Shown here: positions 1-5,414 of the stretch, piece after piece
Position numbering within the stretch: the stretch's first letter is position 1
How the letters are laid out: each line of letters begins with the position of its first letter
Source: Candidatus Didemnitutus sp.
GTDB lineage: Bacteria; Verrucomicrobiota; Verrucomicrobiia; Opitutales; Opitutaceae
Length of the DNA: 6,856 nucleotides
Assembly (NCBI GenBank): GCA_030682505.1
Contig: JAUXOH010000015.1
Location: 1 to 6,856 of the forward strand
Direction of reading: 5' to 3'
The notes under the pieces: generated by a model
The model's input: only the letters and a program-made list of their open reading frames with translations
Databases searched by the model: none
What the model was told of the DNA's origin: nothing
Translations under genes and position numbers: made by a program

Positions 1-554
1 TCCAGGGCCCCGGTGGGTTCGTCACACAGCAGCACGTCGGGGCGCTTGGCAATGGCGCGGGCGATGGCGACGCGTTGTTGTTCGCCGCCGGAAAGCTGGG
101 CGGGAAAATGATCCAGGCGGGAACCAAGGCCCACCATTTCGAGTGCGACCTCGGGGGGAAAAGGATCCGACGCAATCTCCGTGATGAGGGCGACGTTTTC
201 GCGGGCAGTCAGGCTCGGAATCAGGTTGTAGAATTGGAAAATAAAACCGACCGACTCGCGGCGGTAGAGTGTGAGCTCGGCTTCGCTGGCGCGCGTGAGG
301 TCGAGATCGAGGTAGGACAATTCGCCCGAAGTTGGCAGGTCAAGTCCGCCGAGCTGATTGAGCAGGGTGGTCTTGCCGCTGCCGGAGGGTCCGAGCAGCA
401 CGACCAGTTCTCCCGCGGCGAGATCGAGGTCGACACCCGCCAGCGCGCGGACTTGCGCGGCACCTTCGCCGTAATGTTTCGTGAGACCGCGCACGCGGAA
501 CAAATTGCGCGGGCTGGTGGTGGGAGACGACGCAGGCGATGCGGACGACGACAT
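1..554 (-). CDS. ABC transporter ATP-binding protein, LolD/MacB-like (partial, 3' end outside window)
   Basis: This is the nucleotide-binding subunit of an ABC transporter. It would hydrolyse ATP on the cytoplasmic face of the inner membrane to drive a partner permease. The reading frame is open from an ATG at 554 to the window edge (184 complete codons). Visible motifs are the Walker A GPSGSGKT at residues 55-62, the Q-loop Q107 in FIFQFYNLIP, the signature LSGGEQQR at 154-161, and the Walker B LLCDEP at 175-180, followed by the D-loop region TGALD at the edge. The FQxxNLIPxLTAxENV pattern and the LSGGEQQRVAIARA signature are typical of the LolD/MacB/FtsE-like group, which works with FtsX/MacB-type permeases in lipoprotein release, efflux or mechanotransmission. 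Residues 1-17 are a Ser/Pro/Thr-rich extension. I chose the ATG at 554 because an in-frame stop (588-590) lies upstream with no other ATG between. No clear Shine-Dalgarno is visible. Substrate unknown; a permease gene is expected beyond the left edge. The link to the chemotaxis genes is probably only positional. Confidence 0.93.
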   Translation of the reverse strand, partial: MSSSASPASSPTTSPRNLFRVRGLTKHYGEGAAQVRALAGVDLDLAAGELVVLLGPSGSGKTTLLNQLGGLDLPTSGELSYLDLDLTRASEAELTLYRRESVGFIFQFYNLIPSLTARENVALITEIASDPFPPEVALEMVGLGSRLDHFPAQLSGGEQQRVAIARAIAKRPDVLLCDEPTGAL

Positions 555-663
555 GCTGCCGCAAGCGTGCCGGGAGAAACAGATAAGTCAAAGGCCCCGC
601 CGCAATTGCAGGGCGGCTTATCGTCGCGAAAAGGCGCGGGACCTCGCGGCAGCCGCGGGCGGC
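555..663. other. Intergenic spacer with GC-rich inverted repeats and a 10-base direct repeat
   Basis: This 109-base gap separates the stop of the response regulator gene from the ABC ATPase start. It contains a dyad CGCGG-CAG-CCGCG at 645-657 and a looser GCCGC/GCGGC pair (599-603 with 613-617). On the minus strand the first dyad is followed about 12 bases later by a short T4 run (629-632), which is too far away and too short for a classic intrinsic terminator. The decamer gggcggctta occurs at 611-620 and again at 657-666, the second copy overlapping the upstream gene's TAA stop. I infer only a possible weak or Rho-assisted end for the cheR-cheB operon; readthrough into the ABC gene is also possible. 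Confidence 0.3.
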
Positions 664-1932
664 TTAGCTGTAAACGAGCAGGCGCTGCGCGATTGGCGCG
701 ATCTGGTTGTGGTCGCGAATCTTTGCGATCGTCGCCGGTCCGAGGGCCTGACCTTCGCCGATGAGCAAGAGGCCGTGCGGACTATAGATGCCCGTGGCGA
801 GAACCATGCCCGGCTCGAGTTCATCCAAGAGGATTTCGCGCACTTGGCGGGGCAGGTGGACGAGTTGGGTGACTTTGAGAAACAGGCGGACGGCCTCGGG
901 ATCGTATTTCGTGCCGGACTTGGCGAGAATGGTGTCGATCGTCGTTTGCTTGGGCGAAGTCGATTCAACAAAACCGACCGCGACGGCGAGACAGCGCGCC
1001 GCCCACGGGATCGACTTGGTCGCGATGCCGTCGGGGTATCCGGTGCCGTCGAAGCACTCGTGGTGGGCCCGGATGACCTCGCCGACTTCGGGCCGCGGGT
1101 CGACGAGCGAAGCGAGCGTCTGGCTGTAGATCGGGTGATTGTTCAGCGTGGCGCGTTCGCGTTCGGTGAGCTGGCTGGGATTGGTCCGGAAGGTGCGCAG
1201 GAGTTCGCGCGAAACGCCGATCAGTCCCAGATCGCACAGCCACGCCGCTGAGCGGAGAGAATGGGACTCGGCATCGGAGAACGAACCGTGCTCGGCCATC
1301 TTGCTGGCGAATTCCACGAGCGCCTTTGCCTGGCCCCCGAGAGTGGGGTCGTAGGCCGTCAGGATGCGGCGGCAGAGTTCAAGTGAGCTATCGTAGCGAC
1401 TGGTCAGCTCGCGATTAAACTCATCCAATTTCTGGCGCTTTTGTTCGACCTCGGAGAGTTGTTTTTCGAGCTCGCTGTTGGCGACGATCAGCTGGGCGTT
1501 GAGTTGCTGCGTCTGGGCCATCAGCACTTCGTTGTGCGTCACGAGTTCGTGGCGCTGGATGGCATTGCGGACGGTCGCCAGCAGTTCCTCGCGCAGCCAA
1601 GGCTTGGCGACGAAACGGAAGATTTCGCCCTTGTTAATGGCGTCGACGATCGTCGGGAGGGACAGGACCGCGGTGATCAGGACGCGCGAGGCGTGGGGGC
1701 GCAAGCGGCGACTTTCGATGAGAAAGTCGAGGCCGAGCATATCCGGCATTTTCTGATCGGAAATAATGACCGCGAAATCCCGTTCTTCAAGAATGGTCAG
1801 GGCCTTGATCGGGCTGGAGCAGGCGACGACCTGGTAGCGCTCGCGTTCGAGCGTTTCTTTAAGGGCACCGAGCACGATCGGTTCGTCGTCGACGATGAGA
1901 ATGGCGGGGGAGCGATTGGCAGGAGCGGTCAT
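664..1932 (-). CDS. Response regulator with receiver domain and degenerate HD-GYP domain (RpfG-like architecture)
   Basis: A 422-residue protein. Residues 9-127 form a CheY-like receiver with the acidic pair D15/D16, the likely phosphoacceptor D59 in SDQKMPD, T87 and the conserved K110 in the AKPW motif, so it looks phosphorylatable by a histidine kinase. Residues about 135-180 are Gln/Glu/Leu-rich, a probable coiled coil or signalling helix. Residues about 185-365 align by eye to an HD-GYP domain, whose family normally hydrolyses cyclic-di-GMP using a metal centre. Conserved parts are H266 (NNHP), H290-H291-E292 and the DGTGYPDG box at 295-302. Several expected ligands are replaced: the H of TGxHxxR is Q201, the HD pair is C233-D234, the following GK is G236-L237, and the D of the AVAD motif is V319. 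A C-terminal module (365-422, with LEPGMVLATGI and GLLLIGEG) matches the tail seen in many HD-GYP regulators. The ATG at 1932 follows the cheB stop by only 3 bases, which argues for translational coupling. The input is probably the chemotaxis kinase or a dedicated kinase; the output is unknown and enzymatic activity is doubtful. Confidence 0.9.
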   Translation of the reverse strand: MTAPANRSPAILIVDDEPIVLGALKETLERERYQVVACSSPIKALTILEERDFAVIISDQKMPDMLGLDFLIESRRLRPHASRVLITAVLSLPTIVDAINKGEIFRFVAKPWLREELLATVRNAIQRHELVTHNEVLMAQTQQLNAQLIVANSELEKQLSEVEQKRQKLDEFNRELTSRYDSSLELCRRILTAYDPTLGGQAKALVEFASKMAEHGSFSDAESHSLRSAAWLCDLGLIGVSRELLRTFRTNPSQLTERERATLNNHPIYSQTLASLVDPRPEVGEVIRAHHECFDGTGYPDGIATKSIPWAARCLAVAVGFVESTSPKQTTIDTILAKSGTKYDPEAVRLFLKVTQLVHLPRQVREILLDELEPGMVLATGIYSPHGLLLIGEGQALGPATIAKIRDHNQIAPIAQRLLVYS

Positions 1933-1935
1933 AGG

Positions 1936-3087
1936 TCAGCCGCTGAGCGCGGTTTCGTCGGTGGAGTGTAAGGCGGCATCGCAACGGCTGAGGATATACG
2001 GAGCGATCTGTTTGAGGGAAACCTGAATTTTGGCCCCGCCCTGCTCCCAGGCGGCCCGCGGCATTCCATAGACAATGCTTGACGCTTCGTCTTGGGCAAA
2101 GGTGGTGGCTCCACGGTCGCGCAACCGGCGCAAACCATCGGCCCCGTCCTTGCCCATGCCGGTCAACACCCCGGCGAGCGTGTAGGGCGCCGCCCCACAG
2201 TCGGAGGCGGATTTGAAGAGGAGATCGACGGCCGGTCGTTGATGCCAGATTTGTGGGCCATCGATCACGCGAACGCGGTAGCCTTCGCCGGACTTTTTGA
2301 TCAAGAGGTGAAAATTGCCCGGGGCAACTAGGGCCAGGCCGGGTCGGATGAGATCGCCGTCGGCGGCTTCGCGGACTTCCATCGCGCAGAGCGAATTTAG
2401 GCGATTGGCGAAGGCCTTTGAGAAAGCCGCGGGGATGTGTTGCACGATGGCGATGCCCGGCAGGTCACCGGGCAGGCGGACGAGCACCTCGCGCAACGCC
2501 TCGGTGCCGCCCGTCGAGGCGCCGAGCAAGATGATCGAGCGCGGATCGAGCTGGCGCAGACGCGCGGGGTCGATCGGCGTGGTGGACGAACCTGGGTGGT
2601 TGGCTGCGGGCGAGGGCGTCGAAGGAAAGGGGGAACTGGTGGTGACGCGGGGGAGGTCGGTCGAGGGAGTGATTGCCTTGACCCGGGCCACCGCCGCCGT
2701 CTTTACCATCGCGATCAACTGCGGGCCGAGTTGAGCGAACGAATTCTGCCCGGTCGGTTTGCCAAGCACATCGACCGCGCCCAACCGCAGCGCCTCCAGC
2801 GCGAATTCCGAACCACGCTGGGTCAGCGAGCTCAACACGATCACGGGCATGGGGCGCCGTTCCATCAGGAGGCGGAGGAAGGTCAGCCCGTCCATGCGCG
2901 GCATTTCCAAATCGAGGGTCATCACGTCGGGTGACAACTCGCGGAGCTTGTCCCGGGCCATGTAGGGATCGATGGCGGTGCCCACCACTTCGATCTCGGG
3001 GTCTGCGGAGAGCGCATCGCTGGCGAGTTTCCTCACGACGGCTGAGTCGTCGACGATGAGCACACGGATCTTCTTTGCGGTGCTCAT
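1936..3087 (-). CDS. cheB: Chemotaxis response regulator protein-glutamate methylesterase/glutamine deamidase CheB
   Basis: CheB removes methyl groups from, and deamidates, glutamine/glutamate sites of chemoreceptors in the cytoplasm, giving adaptation when phosphorylated by CheA. The 383-residue protein has an N-terminal receiver (about 7-125) with D13/D14, phosphoacceptor D59 in TLDLEMPRMDG, S86/S87 and K110. A Ser/Thr/Pro-rich linker spans about 138-178. The C-terminal esterase domain (about 183-370) shows the full catalytic triad: S191 in GASTGG, H217 in VQHIP, and D314 in TGMGKDGADG. Length is slightly above the roughly 350 of enteric CheB, mostly from the linker. The open frame extends upstream to 3519 inside cheR, but I chose the ATG at 3087: it gives the standard MSTAKKIRVLIVDDS receiver beginning, and the upstream part is a shadow of cheR. 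The start lies 2 bases after the cheR stop, with no separate Shine-Dalgarno, suggesting coupling to cheR translation. All key residues are present, so it should be active. Confidence 0.97.
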   Translation of the reverse strand: MSTAKKIRVLIVDDSAVVRKLASDALSADPEIEVVGTAIDPYMARDKLRELSPDVMTLDLEMPRMDGLTFLRLLMERRPMPVIVLSSLTQRGSEFALEALRLGAVDVLGKPTGQNSFAQLGPQLIAMVKTAAVARVKAITPSTDLPRVTTSSPFPSTPSPAANHPGSSTTPIDPARLRQLDPRSIILLGASTGGTEALREVLVRLPGDLPGIAIVQHIPAAFSKAFANRLNSLCAMEVREAADGDLIRPGLALVAPGNFHLLIKKSGEGYRVRVIDGPQIWHQRPAVDLLFKSASDCGAAPYTLAGVLTGMGKDGADGLRRLRDRGATTFAQDEASSIVYGMPRAAWEQGGAKIQVSLKQIAPYILSRCDAALHSTDETALSG

Positions 3088-3089
3088 GG

Positions 3090-3920
3090 TCAGGAGACAG
3101 GCGCCCGGCGGTAGATGGCGGGTCGCACCATCTGCAGCGGGTGTTTGATTCCCGTCAGGCTCTCGGAATGGCCCACGAGGAGGTAGCCGCCCGGAACCAA
3201 CCGGCGGGCGAGCTTGTTGACGAGCTCTTCCTGCGTGGGTCGGTCGAAGTAGATCATGACGTTCCGGCAAAAAATCACATGGAATGGTTCGCGAAACGGA
3301 GGTTCGCCTTGGAGCAAGTTCTGCTGGTGAAAGCTGAGGCCGGCCTGCAAAGACGCACGGACGCGGTAGTTTCCCTCTTGGGGACCGATGCCGCGCTGGA
3401 AATGCGCTTTGATCATCGCGGGAGGGAGTTTGGCGATGATTTCGTTGCGATAGACGCCGAGTCGCGCCGCTTTGAGGATGCGATGAGAGATGTCGGTGCA
3501 CTCGATATGCCACGGCCACAGACCGGCGGCGGAAAGTGAATCCTGGAGGGTGATCGCGAGCGAATAGGGTTCCTCACCCGAGGAGCAGGCGGCGCTCCAA
3601 GCATTGAACCGCGGCCAGCGCTCCGCCCGTTGCCGGGACAGCATCTCGGGGATAATGGTCGAGCGCACGAAGTCGAAGTGCGCGTGCTCGCGAAAGAAAA
3701 AGGTGTGGTTCGTCGAGATGGCGTCGATCAGATGCGCCAATTCATCCACCGCGGCTGGGTCGCGCAAGAGCTGGCAGTAGTCGTCGATCGTTGGCGCGAG
3801 GGTGGCGCGCAAGCGCTTGCCCAGTCGAGCTGCCACCAGATCCCGCTTGTCGGGTCCGAGGCTGATTCGACTGTGCTCGTAAACAAGCGTGCGGATGAAA
3901 TCGAATTCGCAGTCTCTCAT
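3090..3920 (-). CDS. cheR: Chemotaxis protein methyltransferase CheR
   Basis: CheR transfers methyl groups from S-adenosylmethionine to glutamates of methyl-accepting chemotaxis proteins, opposing CheB. The 276-residue protein has the usual family size. Residues about 3-65 form the helical N-terminal domain. TNHTFFFRE at 70-78 is the classic CheR signature. The Rossmann-like SAM-binding domain follows, with AWSAACSSGEEPYS at 107-120, the acidic strand end CTDIS at 141-145, CRNVMIYFD at 218-226, and VPGGYLLVGHSES at 242-254. No beta-insert loss or frame break is seen, and there are no TPR repeats, so this is the simple single-domain form. The ATG at 3920 is supported by a strong Shine-Dalgarno GAGGAGA. 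It is the first gene of the leftward cheR-cheB-response regulator operon, and its promoter must lie in the divergent region shared with flgB. The protein does not tell which chemoreceptors it serves, since none is encoded here. Confidence 0.97.
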   Translation of the reverse strand: MRDCEFDFIRTLVYEHSRISLGPDKRDLVAARLGKRLRATLAPTIDDYCQLLRDPAAVDELAHLIDAISTNHTFFFREHAHFDFVRSTIIPEMLSRQRAERWPRFNAWSAACSSGEEPYSLAITLQDSLSAAGLWPWHIECTDISHRILKAARLGVYRNEIIAKLPPAMIKAHFQRGIGPQEGNYRVRASLQAGLSFHQQNLLQGEPPFREPFHVIFCRNVMIYFDRPTQEELVNKLARRLVPGGYLLVGHSESLTGIKHPLQMVRPAIYRRAPVS

Positions 3921-3927
3921 GAGGCAA

Positions 3928-3934
3928 TCTCCTC
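3928..3934 (-). promoter_or_regulatory. Shine-Dalgarno of cheR
   Basis: On the minus strand GAGGAGA lies with 7 bases between it and the ATG at 3920, an ideal position that fixes the cheR start. It is the clearest ribosome binding site in the window; the other genes have weak or no matches. Confidence 0.8.
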
Positions 3935-3993
3935 ATATCGGTCAGTTTGGGCGGCAATGAAGGAGCACCTGTGAAATTCGGGGGACCACTTGG

Positions 3994-4008
3994 CGGCAAA
4001 TATTGCCG
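3994..4008. repeat. 15-base dyad CGGCAA-ATA-TTGCCG, possible operator
   Basis: Perfect 6-base arms flank a 3-base centre, mid-way in the divergent region. Its position between two operons suits a regulator binding site, but a small dyad of this size could also arise by chance. No run of T follows in either direction, so it is not an intrinsic terminator. Confidence 0.35.
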
Positions 4009-4053
4009 GTCGTCATCGGGCACACGGACCGACGGAGTGCGGGAGGGATGGAT

Positions 4054-4080
4054 AAAAGTTTAAATAACTAATGATGAGAA
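4054..4080 (+). promoter_or_regulatory. Sigma-28 (FliA)-like promoter candidate for flgB operon
   Basis: AAAAGTTT at 4054-4061 matches 7 of 8 positions of the enteric flagellar -35 element TAAAGTTT. After exactly 11 bases, GATGAGAA at 4073-4080 matches 5 of 8 positions of GCCGATAA. A start near 4087 would leave a leader of about 47 bases that includes the GGGG ribosome-site candidate. The -10 match is modest, rod and MS-ring genes are usually not sigma-28 dependent in enteric bacteria, and the block is AT-rich, so an ordinary housekeeping promoter is equally possible. Confidence 0.3.
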
Positions 4081-4103
4081 TATTGAAATCGAGCGGCTTT
4101 CGG

Positions 4104-4119
4104 TGGCACGCCGTATGTT
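4104..4119 (+). promoter_or_regulatory. Sigma-54-like -24/-12 candidate upstream of flgB
   Basis: TGGCACG at 4104-4110 is a perfect copy of the -24 half of the sigma-54 consensus, and the spacer of 4 bases is correct. The -12 half reads ATGTT instead of TTGCW, so the key GC is GT. Predicted initiation would be near 4130, only about 4 bases before the flgB ATG and downstream of the GGGG purine stretch. That is a point against it unless flgB is effectively leaderless. Sigma-54 control of rod genes is known in several flagellated lineages. Confidence 0.25.
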
Positions 4120-4133
4120 TACGGGGTCAGCAT

Positions 4134-4517
4134 ATGGTCAACCCGATCTTTCAATCCGACAATTACCAGATTGCGCGGAAGCTCCTGGACGCGACAGCTC
4201 TGCGTCAGGAAGCGATCGCCGCCAACATCGCCAATGCCGAAACGCCGGGTTACCGCCGGATGGATATCAATCCGGACTTCACCGAGCAGCTGAAAGCCAG
4301 CGCCAATTTGGGTGATCTCAATCGCAGCGCCCAGCTGCGGCCGAACTTGGTCGAAGACACCCACGCGCGCACGGTTCGCCCCGATGGCAACACGGTCGAA
4401 ATCGAGCACGAGTTGCTCGCGATGAACCGCAATTCCGTCGAATTCGAATTTCTGACCGAGGTCGTCTCCAGGAATATCAAGCAGCTCAAAATGGCAATCA
4501 CCGGTCGCTCCGTTTGA
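4134..4517 (+). CDS. flgB: Flagellar basal-body proximal rod protein FlgB
   Basis: FlgB is one of the proximal rod subunits exported by the flagellar type III system and stacked on FliE/MS ring in the periplasm. The 127-residue product is close to the usual family length. The rod signature NIANAETPGYRR is at 31-42, preceded by the helix ARKLLDATALRQEAIAA. The C-terminal half has the GNTVEIEHELLAMNRNS block (86-101) and a helix ending KQLKMAITGRSV, as expected of this family. There is no cleavable signal peptide, consistent with flagellar export. The frame extends upstream to an ATG at 4071, but the added 21 residues do not resemble FlgB and cover the candidate promoter elements. The ATG at 4134 gives the usual short N-terminus (MVNPIFQSDN), with GGGG 7 bases upstream. 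First gene of the rightward operon; flgC follows after 19 bases. Confidence 0.95.
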   Translation: MVNPIFQSDNYQIARKLLDATALRQEAIAANIANAETPGYRRMDINPDFTEQLKASANLGDLNRSAQLRPNLVEDTHARTVRPDGNTVEIEHELLAMNRNSVEFEFLTEVVSRNIKQLKMAITGRSV

Positions 4518-4536
4518 TCCCAACTGATCACGCTTC

Positions 4537-4950
4537 ATGAATCTTATCCCCGGCATCGACATCTCGTCTGGAGCACTGGCCGCGCAGAAAATGCGGCTCG
4601 ATATCGTCGCGCAAAACATCGCCAATGCGCAAACCACGCGCACGGCCGAGGGCGGCCCCTATCAACGGCAAATCGTCTCTTTTGAAACCGAGCTGCTGAA
4701 GCGTGCGGGTGGCACCTCGCTGCAGGGTGTGAAAATCGGCGGGGTGACGAATGACCGCGCTCCCGGTCAGGAAGTCTATAACCCGCAGCACCCGGACGCG
4801 GGCGCCGACGGCAATGTCATGATGCCCAACGTGAACCTCGCCTACGAGATGGTCGATCTCATCACCGCGTCCCGGGCCTACGAGGCCAATCTCTCGGTTG
4901 TGAAGGCCTCCCGTTCATTGGCGCAGAAAACCTTTGAGATCGGCAAATAA
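4537..4950 (+). CDS. flgC: Flagellar basal-body rod protein FlgC
   Basis: FlgC is a proximal rod subunit in the periplasmic part of the flagellar axle, exported by the flagellar type III apparatus. The 137-residue length is normal. Motifs seen are the N-terminal rod helix and signature DIVAQNIANAQTTRT at 22-36, PYQRQ at 41-45, the strongly conserved YNPQHPDAGADGNVMMPNVN at 81-100, and the C-terminal helix starting MVDLITASRAYEANL at 105-119. The ATG at 4537 is the natural start, since the MNLIPGIDISSGAL beginning is family-typical. No Shine-Dalgarno is visible in the 19-base gap after flgB, so translation may depend on coupling with flgB. Confidence 0.97.
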   Translation: MNLIPGIDISSGALAAQKMRLDIVAQNIANAQTTRTAEGGPYQRQIVSFETELLKRAGGTSLQGVKIGGVTNDRAPGQEVYNPQHPDAGADGNVMMPNVNLAYEMVDLITASRAYEANLSVVKASRSLAQKTFEIGK

Positions 4951-4981
4951 ACCACCGACCCCCTGAGCACCGCTTTACCCC

Positions 4982-5341
4982 ATGTCACCCATCGGCTCCG
5001 TTTACTCCTCCATGGTTCCGCAAGCGATGTCCCGCGCGGACGGGTTGCGCGAAAAGTCGCCCCTTGGTCCCGGATCGATCTTGCCCGACGGCATGCGGCC
5101 GGCGCCAACCAACGTCCCGAGCGGTGGCTTTGGCCAGATGCTCGAAGGTCTCGTCGACACGGTGAGCTCGAAGCAGGCCGAAGCGAGCGACCTGACCAAA
5201 CGCGTGCTGCTCGGTGAGTCGGATCAATTACATCAGTCCGTGATTGCGATGCAGGAGGCCGGAGTGGCCTTCACGCTCATGGTCGAGGTGCGCAACAAGC
5301 TCGTGGAATCCTACCAGGAGCTGATGCGCATGCAGGTGTAA
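4982..5341 (+). CDS. fliE: Flagellar hook-basal body complex protein FliE
   Basis: FliE sits at the junction of the MS ring and the rod, where it lets the rod start assembling, and it is an early export substrate. The 119-residue protein is slightly long for the family because of a Pro/Gly-rich N-terminal part (residues about 25-50). The C-terminal helices are diagnostic: HQSVIAMQEAG (84-94) and FTLMVEVRNKLVESYQELMR (97-116) followed by MQV. The ATG at 4982 is chosen; an internal ATG at codon 11 is a weaker alternative and the N-terminus is poorly conserved, so the start is moderately certain. It follows flgC by 31 bases of C-rich sequence without a Shine-Dalgarno. The flgB-flgC-fliE-fliF order is a widely conserved arrangement. 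Confidence 0.95.
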   Translation: MSPIGSVYSSMVPQAMSRADGLREKSPLGPGSILPDGMRPAPTNVPSGGFGQMLEGLVDTVSSKQAEASDLTKRVLLGESDQLHQSVIAMQEAGVAFTLMVEVRNKLVESYQELMRMQV

Positions 5342-5414
5342 GCCAGCCCATGCACTTCCCGCCTTTTAACCCCCTTCGTCCCTCCGACTTTCCGCGTCCG
5401 GTCTTCAACGTCGC
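5342..5414 (+). other. fliE-fliF spacer, pyrimidine-rich
   Basis: This 73-base gap is rich in C and T on the plus strand, with no purine ribosome-site match, no clear dyad and no promoter-like pair. I read it as an untranslated spacer within the operon. Confidence 0.5.

Larger units (their letters stand above)
3921..4133. promoter_or_regulatory. Divergent control region between cheR and flgB
   Basis: This 213-base stretch without a credible gene lies between the oppositely oriented starts of cheR and flgB and should carry promoters for both operons. It contains the cheR Shine-Dalgarno, a 15-base dyad (3994-4008), an AT-rich block (about 4050-4090) standing out from the GC-rich surroundings, a sigma-28-like match inside that block, and a sigma-54-like match close to flgB. 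A purine stretch GGGG at 4123-4126 sits 7 bases before the flgB ATG and may act as its weak ribosome binding site. I find no convincing -35/-10 pair reading toward cheR. The location supports joint control of flagellar rod and adaptation genes, but the exact promoters are inferred. Confidence 0.7.

Noticed and set aside
75..1251. Two overlapping plus-strand open frames (75-764 and 481-1251)
   Set aside because: They lie opposite the ABC ATPase and the response regulator, both of which carry recognisable motifs; the plus-strand translations show none.
1441..1971. Plus-strand open frame of 176 codons
   Set aside because: It is the reverse complement of the receiver-domain coding part of the response regulator, with no independent motif or ribosome site.
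3088..3519. Extension of the cheB frame upstream to 3519
   Set aside because: The extra 144 codons overlap cheR coding sequence in another frame and show no domain; the receiver domain begins properly at the ATG at 3087.
4071..4133. Upstream ATG at 4071 giving a 21-residue N-terminal extension of FlgB
   Set aside because: The extra residues do not look like FlgB, the segment covers the candidate promoter elements, and the ATG at 4134 gives the family-typical N-terminus with a purine stretch upstream.
4122..4145. Possible hairpin (GGGT/ACCC) enclosing the flgB start codon, plus a GGTCA direct repeat
   Set aside because: The stem is only 4 bases with a 13-base loop, too weak to claim as a translational switch.
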